Translations under genes and position numbers: made by a program
Shown: positions 7,212 to 15,229 of the stretch, in pieces
Position numbering within the stretch: position 1 is the stretch's first letter
How the letters are laid out: the number at the start of each line of letters is the position of its first letter
Source of the DNA: an uncultured Lachnospiraceae bacterium
Lineage (GTDB): Bacteria > Bacillota > Clostridia > Lachnospirales > Lachnospiraceae
Direction of reading: 5' to 3'
DNA length: 21,371 nt
NCBI GenBank assembly: GCA_945834545.1
Contig: CAMAHO010000015.1
Coordinates: 1-21,371, forward strand
Notes under the pieces: generated by a model
What the model was told of the DNA's origin: nothing
Database searches by the model: none
What the model saw: the letters and a program-made list of their open reading frames with translations, nothing else

Positions 7212-8102
7212 TTGGAGAAAAAAATCAAACGACTGGATGCAACAGATGAAAGACAGTATATGATTCACGAAGAGTATGAGGTCTATGAGAAGCAGGGGGC
7301 ACCCATAGGAGCTGCCACCTTTCATTATCACAATTTTTATGAGATTATCTATGTGCTGGAGGGAACCTATTCCTCTATGGTAGAAAATCAGACCTATGAT
7401 TTAAAGAAAGGGGATTTTCTGTTAATAGATATCAATGTAATGCATAGATACAATCAAGTGGACATCGAGAAACACAAGGATTCCAAACGCATCATCCTTT
7501 GGGTTACCCCAGGTATGCTGCAGCATCTATCGGAATCGGATATGGATTTTGCAGCCTACTTTCATGAAGGAAAGGGCAGGGTATATCATTTCCCGGTGTA
7601 TTATGAGGAATTGCTGAGAGGGTATTTGTTAAAGCTTGCTCTCAAGGAAGTTGTAAGTGAGGAGCTTCAAGGCTCAAAAACGGTTGCGGACAGAGGGTTT
7701 TTGACTTTATTTTTTATGTATCTTTGTAATTTGTGTGCCAAGGAGGAATATTCACTTATGGAGGACAATGTAACCTTTCATCCCCTGGTAGAACAGGTTA
7801 ACCGATATGTGGAGGAGCATATCGGAGAACCTATCTTAGTGGACCAACTGGCAGAATATATCCATATGAGCAAATACCATTTCCTTAGGAAGTTTAAGGA
7901 GATTACGGGGGTAACTGTACACGGGTTTATCAACCACAAGAAAATGATTCGGGCAGCCGAGCTTTTGTGGCAGGGGAAGCCTGTGGGAACGGTATCCCAG
8001 GAGACAGGCTTTACGGAGTACACTGTGTTTCTCCGTAATTTCAAAAAAGCATTCGGCGTTGTTCCTGGACAATATTTGCAATTCTACGGGAAATCGGTTT
8101 AG
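7212..8102 (+). CDS. AraC-family transcriptional regulator, probable activator of uxuAB
   Basis: A DNA-binding regulator of 296 residues. The N-terminal part is a cupin-like sensor domain: FHYHNFYEIIYVLEG followed by LKKGDFLLIDINVMHRY (about residues 34-82) is the usual histidine-containing barrel. The C-terminal 100 residues hold the double helix-turn-helix: VDQLAEYIHMSKYHFLRKFK for the first and IRAAELLW...VSQETGFTEYTVFLRNFKKAFGVVPGQYL for the second. AGGAGG (7198-7203) fixes the start: the GTG at 7203 overlaps it, while the TTG at 7212 lies 8 bp downstream, so I use the TTG. Divergence from uxuA suggests it senses a hexuronate or breakdown product and controls uxuAB; this is inference from context. 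Its stop codon overlaps the stop of the convergent neighbour by 2 bases, with no terminator between. Confidence 0.9.
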   Translation: MEKKIKRLDATDERQYMIHEEYEVYEKQGAPIGAATFHYHNFYEIIYVLEGTYSSMVENQTYDLKKGDFLLIDINVMHRYNQVDIEKHKDSKRIILWVTPGMLQHLSESDMDFAAYFHEGKGRVYHFPVYYEELLRGYLLKLALKEVVSEELQGSKTVADRGFLTLFFMYLCNLCAKEEYSLMEDNVTFHPLVEQVNRYVEEHIGEPILVDQLAEYIHMSKYHFLRKFKEITGVTVHGFINHKKMIRAAELLWQGKPVGTVSQETGFTEYTVFLRNFKKAFGVVPGQYLQFYGKSV

Positions 8103-9388
8103 GCCGGCTCCGAAATGCGGGTAACACCCACATAAATGTTAGATATCTCGTACCAGGTAGCATAATCCGTATCTCCGGTTTGAGGCAGGTTAAAGATGCG
8201 TTGAAACGCGGACACACTGGCTTTTGTCTGGGCACCATAGATACCATCTTCGGAGAGCTTCGGTATGGCCGGATAATTTTGACTGATTCGGTTAAGTTGC
8301 CTCTGCAGCTGTCTGACCTTGTCACCTGTACTTCCTGTGGTCAGGACATAGCCCGGGTAGGAGGAGGGGACTCCGGAAATCTCGGTGGTAGTATTGATAA
8401 ACACATCATTTCCATAGTAATATCTAAGAATTTCTATAGCAGAATATCCTTCGTCAGCCAGGTATTTGGAACCCCATTGCCTAAGCCCCTGGCAGGTGGT
8501 ATTTCGCCCGTCACAATAGGCCGTAAATAACGGCTGATTGACTCCCGGTTTACTGACATAATTTGCAAACACAGAATCCACCAGAACATCAATGTTGCTG
8601 AAAATATTTCTGCCGAAGATCCATTTCTGGTCGTAGGCGGTGGAAGATGTAATAGTGAAGTCGTAGCCTTTCCCCGGGTACCACTCAGTGTAAACCCTGT
8701 TTAAGGTAAAGGACATAATAGCCAGTATATTAGCGTAGATTGCTGCTTCCGGCCAGGTGGGATAGATTTCGCTGCTGGCTACATTCTTGATATAATCCTT
8801 GTATCTTACCCAGTAGTTTTGGGCGGAGGAATCTGTAGGAACGCCATCATGTACAATCACATACTCGGGAATCACCACCTCGGACAGGATGATTTCGCCG
8901 GTATCCGGGTTGGTCTTGATTTCGTCCTCCGGAATCTTTGGAGGGTAGTCGGCATACAGGGTATGTGCCGGTATGATAATGATGTCTTCCCGTAGCTCGT
9001 CAGAGCTTAATGGAGTCATACGAATGGGCTGAATCGACAGAGTATTCGCCAAGAGCTCACTTCCGGTTATCACCTCCGTTTCATAGCCGGGAGCTTCAAT
9101 ACGCAAGGTATATTCGCTGTAAGGCTGGGTATCGCTGGGAGCCTGGGAAAGGCTGGGGTTGGGAGCCGGCAGGGGGATTGCTTCTGTCTGCCCGGATTCA
9201 TCGGTATAAAAGGTACCTAAGGTAGCAGTAGGCGATCCGGTATAGGAGATGGTTACCTTGGCATTGGGGATAGGAAGAAGCCCCTGGGTAGAAGTGACAA
9301 ACATTTTTAAATATCCTGTAAATGATGCTGGTGGGTTTGGCGTATCCGGAGTAGGAACGGTTGGATTGGTTTCTGGTAAACTGTCCAT
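8099..9388 (-). CDS. SpoIID-like protein with C-terminal peptidoglycan-binding domain
   Basis: A 429-residue protein, probably acting on or binding cell wall or spore cortex. A Pro/Thr-rich start (1-22) leads to a transthyretin- or carboxypeptidase-regulatory-like beta domain (about 24-125). A SpoIID/LytB-like region follows (about 172-330): IKNVASSEIYPTWPEAAIYANILAIMSF resembles the SpoIID block around the catalytic Glu (here E207), and YCDGRNTTC to EILRYYYG the conserved end with possible zinc-binding Cys residues (C292, C299). Residues 350-411 are a PG_binding_1 domain (GDKVRQLQRQLNRI, DGIYGAQTKASVSAFQ). No signal peptide is present, although GGGAGG just before the ATG makes the start convincing; this fits a protein made in the mother cell or exported otherwise. 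Catalytic activity is unproven. A sporulation-type promoter may lie upstream. Confidence 0.78.
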   Translation of the reverse strand: MDSLPETNPTVPTPDTPNPPASFTGYLKMFVTSTQGLLPIPNAKVTISYTGSPTATLGTFYTDESGQTEAIPLPAPNPSLSQAPSDTQPYSEYTLRIEAPGYETEVITGSELLANTLSIQPIRMTPLSSDELREDIIIIPAHTLYADYPPKIPEDEIKTNPDTGEIILSEVVIPEYVIVHDGVPTDSSAQNYWVRYKDYIKNVASSEIYPTWPEAAIYANILAIMSFTLNRVYTEWYPGKGYDFTITSSTAYDQKWIFGRNIFSNIDVLVDSVFANYVSKPGVNQPLFTAYCDGRNTTCQGLRQWGSKYLADEGYSAIEILRYYYGNDVFINTTTEISGVPSSYPGYVLTTGSTGDKVRQLQRQLNRISQNYPAIPKLSEDGIYGAQTKASVSAFQRIFNLPQTGDTDYATWYEISNIYVGVTRISEPA

Positions 9389-9423
9389 AAAACCTCCCTT
9401 ATGATTGTGATACTTTTATTACC

Positions 9424-9451
9424 TACCTTATGCGAATGACTTGCCCTATAT
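9424..9451 (-). promoter_or_regulatory. Possible sporulation (sigma-E/sigma-K type) promoter of the SpoIID-like gene
   Basis: On the minus strand CATAAGGTA (9424-9432) resembles the -10 box of the mother-cell sigma factors (CATA---TA). ATA (9449-9451) lies 16 bp upstream, as in sigma-E promoters. The distance to the ATG is 36 bp. It overlaps the oppositely directed promoter of the four-gene cluster. The motifs are short and chance is possible. Confidence 0.33.
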
Positions 9452-9469
9452 GGCAAAATTTGATATAAT
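9441..9469 (+). promoter_or_regulatory. Sigma-A promoter of the DUF5717/DUF5716 cluster
   Basis: TTGCCC (9441-9446) and a perfect TATAAT (9464-9469) are spaced by 17 bp, 33 bp upstream of the ATG at 9503. This is among the best vegetative promoters in the window and implies expression in growing cells. Confidence 0.75.
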
Positions 9470-9502
9470 TTAAGGAACTATTTTGAGGAGTGGGAGAGGC
9501 AC

Positions 9503-12500
9503 ATGAAAGAAGTGATAGAGCGAATATTAAATGGACAATATGTCGACGACGAGCGCGGTATCACGGTCTTTGATGCAAACTTGGAATGGGAGCTTAAGAG
9601 CGGAGAAACCAAGGAAGGTCAGTTTGTGATTGCCGCTTCCGGCGACTGTTTGATTGAGGGAACTGTAGTCAGCTCGGACCCCAGGCTGGAGCTTTCTTTG
9701 GAGCAGTTTCAAGGAAAACAGATTTCGGTTGAGTATCTATTTCATGGGGAATATTTGGAGGATGGCGATGAGGTGCAGGGCGCCATTTACATACTCTCTG
9801 ACAGGGGAGAGCTTTCCATTCCCTTTCACGCTCATGTGAGCGAAGGTGCTATGGACAGTTCCATTGGACCGGTGAAAAATTTATTTCATTTTGCAAATCT
9901 TGCCAAAACCAACTGGGGAGAGGCACTTCGACTGTTCTATTCACCGGCATTCAGACAAGTTTTTCACGCAAATGATAAAAGATTTGATACGGATTATCTG
10001 GGGCTTTGTGCATACCAGATGCATTCCCAGAATATGGAAGAGTTTCTGATTCATGTGAACAAAAAGCAGAAGGTAGAGTATTCTGTTTCGGAAGAGAAGG
10101 TGGAATACGAGGTACTGTTTGCGAAATCGACAGGGCAGCTGGCGGAGCGGGAGATTCTGGTCCATCGGAACGGCTGGGGTTATACCAATATCCAGGTTGA
10201 GGCTCAGGGGGAATTCATTGTCCTGGCAAAAACCAGTCTTTCAGAGGATGATTTTGTGGGGAACAGTGCACGGTTTACCTTTTTCCTGGATGTTTCGGCC
10301 TGCAAGGAAGGCAGGAATCAGGGGAGATTATTGTTCTTAGATACCTACACGGTGTTGGAGGTACCGGTCATTGTAACCGTGGGGGAAAGGGATCTGCTAA
10401 GCAGAACCAGAATGGAACAGAAAAGGGGCCTGGTGAAGCTTTGCAAGCTATATCAAAGCTTTCGGATGAAAAAAAGCAATTTGTCCGGATGGCTAAAAGA
10501 AAGCAATAAAATGGTGGATTCGATTATTGCTTTGGATGAGAGGGATATGCGGTTTCGACTGTTTAAGGCACAGCTCTTAATCACTGAGGGCAGGGCCAAT
10601 GAAGCGGGTTGGATTTTAAAGCATGTGGCCTCCGGTCTGGAGCAAGCGGAGGAAACCCGAGAGATTATAGAGCAGAAGGTATATTATTTGTATCTGCAAA
10701 CCCTTTTGGAGAAGGATGCTTCCTATGTGGAGGAGGTTGTTTACAAGCTCAGACAGGCCTATCGGCAATATCCGGAGGATTGGAGAATTGGATGGCTTTT
10801 GCTGTATCTGGACCAAGCCCTGACGGAGAATCCGGACAAAAAGCTGGAGTTTTTGGAGAGAATGTACCAAAGAGGGTGTACAAGCTTTGTCGTTTATTTG
10901 GAAACCTTACTGCTTTTTCATCAGACACCTACATTCCTAAGAAAGCTGGACAGCTTTGAACTGCAGGTTCTATATTACGGAGTGAAAAATCAGGCACTTA
11001 ACAAGGAACTGGTAGAGCAGGTGATGTATCTGGCCTCTAAGTCTCCCAAGTATCATCCGGTGTTATATCGGATAATGCGCCTCATGATGAAGGAATACAG
11101 AGATTCCAGAACCCTTCAAATTGTCTGCACTATGTTGATTACTGCCGGCTTGTATGGTCCGGAATATCTGCATTGGTATGAGGCTGCTATTAAAGAAAAA
11201 TGTCGGATTACCAACCTGTATGAATACTATTTGTTGTCCGTTCCTATGGAGCAGAAGGTCAATTTGCCCAAGGCAGTGTTGATGTACTTTTCCTATCAGA
11301 ATTCTCTAGGACCGGAGCAGAGTGCTTTTTTGTACCGCTATATTGTGGAAAGAAAAGAAGAATTGCAGGATATTTATGAGACCTATTATGTGAAGATTCA
11401 GCAGTTTGTCATAGCACAGCTATTAAAGAAGAAGATTAGTTTTGATTTGGCTTATTTATATGAGAAGTTCGTCACAGAGGATGTGCTGAACGAGGAAATC
11501 CTGCACTCCCTGGCTGAGTTGGCCTTTGCCTATGAGCTCCAGGTACAGGATAAACAGCTGCAAAAGGTGGTGGTATACCAGCCAATGCTGTTGAAACCTG
11601 TGGAGTACCCGATTCTGTCGGGCAAATGTACTGTATGTTTATATGGAGAGGACAGTTCCATCGTATTTGAAGATGCAAAGGGCAACCGCTTTATCAGTTC
11701 TGTTTCCTATACGAAAAAGAGGTTCTTTGGGGCGGGAAAATATCTGCCCAAACTGAAAGAACTGGATGACGGAATTGCATTGGATGTCTATTTTGCAAGG
11801 AACAACAGAGAGGCTTCCATAAAGGGCAAGGTGGAAGCTCTGCGCTCCAAGCGGGTTTTCTTGAACACGCAGGTGGACAACCGGCTTAGAGCCAAAGAAG
11901 CGCTTAGGCTGCTAGAGTATCTGTATGATGCTGATTTGATGGAACAGTTGGACGGCCTGTTATCTATGATGAAGGACTTGCCACTGCAGAAGACGGAAAG
12001 AACGGAAGTCATCAAGTATCTGGTTTTGCGGATGCAATACGACAAAACCAGAGAGCTTTTGGAGCGATATGGTGTGGAGGCTGCCGAAATACCTACCTTG
12101 CTTCGCTTTTTGAGTGGAGTAATTGCGTCGGAGGAAATGGAAAGGCAGCGGGATGAGGTGATATTGGCAGCCTGCAGCTATGTGCTGAAAAACGGCAAGT
12201 ATAATCAGGCTGTTTTGGAATATTTAGGTCAGTTCTATATAGGCCCCATCAAAGGTCTGCGTGACTTATATCATGCCAACCGAACCTTTGGGGTGAATAA
12301 CTATCGTGTCGCTGAGCGAATCTTGGTACAGTTGCTGTATACCAGAGCCTATTTAGGAGAACGCAACGAGATTTTTCAATATTATGTTGCCCAGGGAGCA
12401 GGCGAGCGCTTGGAGAAAGCCTATCTGGCACAGACAGCTTACGATTATTTTGTGAAAAATCGTATAGAAGCCGATTTTATCTTTCGAGAGATATTTGATT

Positions 12501-13084
12501 TATATGGAAGAGGGGAGGAGCTTCCGATTATCTGCAAAACTGCTTTTCTAAGGTACTGCTCGGAATTGCAAACCGAGGAGCAAAAGAACTATCGTGGTTG
12601 CATGAAAGAGTGGTTTGAGGAGCATCTTCAAAGCAGGCTACGTTTTGCCTTTATGAAGAATCTTCCTATGGAAAGTGACAGGGGAGAGCTGGAGGATAAG
12701 ACAATCATTGAATATAGAACAGCTCCCGGTACAAGAGCAAAAATCTACTATGTCATCGTGGATGATAGAAAGGAAAACGGAGATTATCGTTCCGAATTTA
12801 TGAGAGAGGTTTACCCCGGGCTGTTTGTCAAGGAGTTTGTGCTCTTCTATGGGGAGTCGCTGCAGTATTACATTATGGAGGAGACGGACGGAAACAGCAA
12901 TCTGACGGAGAGTGCAACCATACAAAGCGTAGACTTGGACCTTAATAGGGGCACCACCCGGTATGAGCTTATCAATGACATACTGATGAGCAGAAGTCTC
13001 CAGGATTACGACACCCTGGACCAGTCTCTGGAGGATTATCTGGTAAAGGATTATTTTAACGAAAACTTATTTATTAGGAAATAA
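9503..13084 (+). CDS. DUF5717-family giant protein: two N-terminal beta domains and a long alpha-solenoid
   Basis: Function unknown. I recognise this 1193-residue protein from memory as DUF5717-like, a family annotated mainly in Lachnospiraceae. Visible layout: a beta-sandwich-like domain (about 20-112, with GQFVIAASGDCLIEGTVVSS and GELSIPFHAHV, resembling Ig/ASH-type domains), a conserved-looking helical link (FHFANLAKTNWGEALRLF, about 128-145), a second beta domain (about 195-293), then some 750 residues of helix pairs of TPR or solenoid character (from about 305), and a C-terminal beta-rich part (DKTIIEYRTAPGTRAKIYY, LFVKEFVLFYGESLQYYIMEE) to the end. There is no signal peptide or membrane segment, so it is probably cytosolic. 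First gene of the cluster; the next starts 8 bp after its stop. The long solenoid suggests a scaffold binding several partners, which is inference. Confidence 0.85.
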   Translation: MKEVIERILNGQYVDDERGITVFDANLEWELKSGETKEGQFVIAASGDCLIEGTVVSSDPRLELSLEQFQGKQISVEYLFHGEYLEDGDEVQGAIYILSDRGELSIPFHAHVSEGAMDSSIGPVKNLFHFANLAKTNWGEALRLFYSPAFRQVFHANDKRFDTDYLGLCAYQMHSQNMEEFLIHVNKKQKVEYSVSEEKVEYEVLFAKSTGQLAEREILVHRNGWGYTNIQVEAQGEFIVLAKTSLSEDDFVGNSARFTFFLDVSACKEGRNQGRLLFLDTYTVLEVPVIVTVGERDLLSRTRMEQKRGLVKLCKLYQSFRMKKSNLSGWLKESNKMVDSIIALDERDMRFRLFKAQLLITEGRANEAGWILKHVASGLEQAEETREIIEQKVYYLYLQTLLEKDASYVEEVVYKLRQAYRQYPEDWRIGWLLLYLDQALTENPDKKLEFLERMYQRGCTSFVVYLETLLLFHQTPTFLRKLDSFELQVLYYGVKNQALNKELVEQVMYLASKSPKYHPVLYRIMRLMMKEYRDSRTLQIVCTMLITAGLYGPEYLHWYEAAIKEKCRITNLYEYYLLSVPMEQKVNLPKAVLMYFSYQNSLGPEQSAFLYRYIVERKEELQDIYETYYVKIQQFVIAQLLKKKISFDLAYLYEKFVTEDVLNEEILHSLAELAFAYELQVQDKQLQKVVVYQPMLLKPVEYPILSGKCTVCLYGEDSSIVFEDAKGNRFISSVSYTKKRFFGAGKYLPKLKELDDGIALDVYFARNNREASIKGKVEALRSKRVFLNTQVDNRLRAKEALRLLEYLYDADLMEQLDGLLSMMKDLPLQKTERTEVIKYLVLRMQYDKTRELLERYGVEAAEIPTLLRFLSGVIASEEMERQRDEVILAACSYVLKNGKYNQAVLEYLGQFYIGPIKGLRDLYHANRTFGVNNYRVAERILVQLLYTRAYLGERNEIFQYYVAQGAGERLEKAYLAQTAYDYFVKNRIEADFIFREIFDLYGRGEELPIICKTAFLRYCSELQTEEQKNYRGCMKEWFEEHLQSRLRFAFMKNLPMESDRGELEDKTIIEYRTAPGTRAKIYYVIVDDRKENGDYRSEFMREVYPGLFVKEFVLFYGESLQYYIMEETDGNSNLTESATIQSVDLDLNRGTTRYELINDILMSRSLQDYDTLDQSLEDYLVKDYFNENLFIRK

Positions 13085-13092
13085 GGTGGGGT

Positions 13093-14355
13093 ATGATTTT
13101 TGGACAAAGCGGAAGTGACAAATTCATAATAGGAATGGACCTGGGGGAGGAATCTGTACAGCTGAGCTATATCCAATCCGATATGTCTTCTCCTCAAACC
13201 TTATCCCAGGTAGTGGGAGAAGAGGATTATAGTATTCCTATGGTTATGTGCAAACGACCGGGTGTCAACCAGTGGTATTTCGGAAAAGAGGCGGTCAGCT
13301 ATTCTGTGCAAAACCAGGTGGAACCCCTGACCGGTCTGCTTTCTCTGGCAAAGGAAAATGCAGAAGTGACGATAGAGGGTCAGACATTTGACTCGGTTGC
13401 ACTGTTCGCTTTGTTTTTGAAGCGATGTGTGGGTATGGTAGTTACTTTGCTGGGCACAGATAAAATAGGGGGACTTATGCTTACCGGTCAGGCTATGGAT
13501 GAGGAGGATGCCGATTTTTTCTCCAAGGTGGTTGAAAAGGCTAAGATAAAGACAGAGCTTGTTTATTGTCAAAGTCACGAAGAGAGCTTTTATTATTATA
13601 TTTTAGGCCAACAGACAGACTTGCTGGAGAAGACTACCATGCTGTTGGAATGCCGGGGGAGCAGGCTAACAGTGATGGTGATGCGTTGCAATCCGTTTAC
13701 GACTCCAAGAGTTTTGTACTGCAATGTATCCGGGCAGGAATTTCCGATCTTTGAGGATGAGGATATGGAAGTCATGGATCAGGAATTGGCGTATCGGTGC
13801 TCTGATTTGTTAAGGCAGGATAAGCCGGATGCCGTGTACTTGATTGGGGAAGCCTTCGTGGAGCAGAATATTCAGGAGACCTTAGGGGTATTGTGTTCCC
13901 AGTGCAGAGTCTTTTTGGGAAACAATCTCTTTAGCAAGGGTGCCTGTATCGCTATGCGAGAGACGGCCTTGCTGCCCTCTGAATTAGGAAAACGATATGT
14001 CTATCTGGGAGAGAACAAGCTTTCTGCCAATATAGGGATGCAGCTTCTCATCCAGGGGCAGGAGAATTATATGGCTCTTTTGGACGCAGGAGATGGCTGG
14101 AAAACGGCAGAGAAGACAGTAGAGCTTTACATAAAGGAACAGGATGTGCTGGAGTTTCAGGCAGTTTCCATGATTGGCAGAGAAGATGTGAACGAAACCA
14201 TTTTCTTAGAAGGCCTGCCGGCGGGAGTCTCAAGACTGCGGCTGGAAATCTATATGGAAACGCGCGATGAGTTGGTTGTACGGGTATCCGACCTTGGATT
14301 CGGGGAAATCCGACCGGCTACTCAAATGACTTGGGAGAAAAGGATTAGGTTGTAG
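13093..14355 (+). CDS. DUF5716-family Hsp70-like protein without lid, ATPase motifs degenerate
   Basis: 420 residues; I recognise it from memory as DUF5716-like. The order of blocks follows DnaK. FIIGMDLGEESVQLSYIQ (11-28) is the phosphate-1 loop, with DLG kept but the two Thr replaced by Glu. IPMVMCKRPGVNQWYFGKEA (48-67) matches the PS-vaf---vG--A segment. MLLECRGSRLTVMVM (183-197) stands where DLGGGTFD should be. YLIGEAFVEQ (249-258) replaces the VGG-TR adenosine motif, and LFSKGACIAM (279-288) matches the AVA-GAA block. Residues about 325-420 resemble the Hsp70 substrate-binding beta sandwich (FLEGLPAGVSRLRLEIYMET, VRVSDLGFGE), but the helical lid is missing. It may therefore bind peptides or partners without normal ATP cycling. 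Ribosome binding site AAGGTGGG overlaps the upstream stop codon, so translation is probably coupled. Confidence 0.82.
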   Translation: MIFGQSGSDKFIIGMDLGEESVQLSYIQSDMSSPQTLSQVVGEEDYSIPMVMCKRPGVNQWYFGKEAVSYSVQNQVEPLTGLLSLAKENAEVTIEGQTFDSVALFALFLKRCVGMVVTLLGTDKIGGLMLTGQAMDEEDADFFSKVVEKAKIKTELVYCQSHEESFYYYILGQQTDLLEKTTMLLECRGSRLTVMVMRCNPFTTPRVLYCNVSGQEFPIFEDEDMEVMDQELAYRCSDLLRQDKPDAVYLIGEAFVEQNIQETLGVLCSQCRVFLGNNLFSKGACIAMRETALLPSELGKRYVYLGENKLSANIGMQLLIQGQENYMALLDAGDGWKTAEKTVELYIKEQDVLEFQAVSMIGREDVNETIFLEGLPAGVSRLRLEIYMETRDELVVRVSDLGFGEIRPATQMTWEKRIRL

Positions 14356-14366
14356 GGGATAGAAGA

Positions 14367-15215
14367 ATGAGTGTTAGTCTTTGTACAAGAGGATATTCCA
14401 CAATTCCATATGAAGTGCCCGGCATCGGAGTGAGGGTATACTGTTTAGAAGAGTTATGCTTTTGTATGAAGGAAAATGCATTTCTTCTGGACGAATCCAT
14501 TATGAGCCACGAATTTCTGGAGTTTTTGGAAACAAAGCTGGGGGAAAGGGAGCTGGCAAGGGAGCTGATGAAGGTAGTTTCCAGACCATCCGCTATGGAA
14601 CAGTTTTGCCGAATTGTGATGCAATACACCGCTTTGTATAGCAAGTCTGAAATCGAAAAGACAATAGAAGTACTAAAAGGCGGAGTTGGCCTGTCGGGAC
14701 TGGAAAAGAGAAAGAACCAGGCGGACTATTTGCTGGATCGAAAGAAATATTTGGCGGCTATTCACTGCTACGATGAAATCTTGTCAGAATGGAAAGAAGA
14801 GACCGTACCCGGAGGCGCAGGGCCTGGGATTCGAGCGGATATTTTGCATAATAAAGGAGTAGCACTTGCAGGGCTTATGCTCTACGAACAAGCGGCAGCA
14901 GCTTTCCGGCAAGCCTATGCACTGACCGGGGATTCGGAAGAATGTATAGCATTTCTAGCAGCCAAGCGAATCAGCCTGCCGGAGGAAGACTACATACAGT
15001 TTGTTGCCGAACTGCCGGAGTATTACGAGGAATCTATGGCGTTGGAAAAGCGAATGGAGGACATTCGGGAATCCTTTGCGGGCAGTATGGCAAGCGTGAC
15101 CCTGGCAGAGCGTCGCAGTAAAAGACAGGGCGCTGAGAAACAGGAATACTACCAGGAGAACGACACCTTGCCGGATTATTTAAAAATGAGTTATCGCAAC
15201 AATGTGAGTGAGTAA
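14367..15215 (+). CDS. TPR-like protein of the DUF5717/DUF5716 cluster
   Basis: I do not recognise a named family for this 282-residue protein. The first 100 residues are mixed helix with hydrophobic patches (VPGIGVRVYCLEELCFCMKE). Two TPR-like helix pairs follow: about 113-143 (KNQADYLLDRKKYLAAIHCY) and about 157-189 (NKGVALAGLMLYEQAAAAFR), with the small-residue and Ala spacing of that repeat. The C-terminal 60 residues are highly charged (RRSKRQGAEKQEYYQEND) and probably flexible. No signal peptide or membrane segment. It starts 11 bp after the Hsp70-like gene, with AGGGGAT as ribosome binding site. A TPR adaptor beside an Hsp70-like protein is a familiar combination, since TPR co-chaperones bind Hsp70s, but that role is inference. 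Confidence 0.8.
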   Translation: MSVSLCTRGYSTIPYEVPGIGVRVYCLEELCFCMKENAFLLDESIMSHEFLEFLETKLGERELARELMKVVSRPSAMEQFCRIVMQYTALYSKSEIEKTIEVLKGGVGLSGLEKRKNQADYLLDRKKYLAAIHCYDEILSEWKEETVPGGAGPGIRADILHNKGVALAGLMLYEQAAAAFRQAYALTGDSEECIAFLAAKRISLPEEDYIQFVAELPEYYEESMALEKRMEDIRESFAGSMASVTLAERRSKRQGAEKQEYYQENDTLPDYLKMSYRNNVSE

Positions 15216-15229
15216 ATTGGAGGCAGAAA

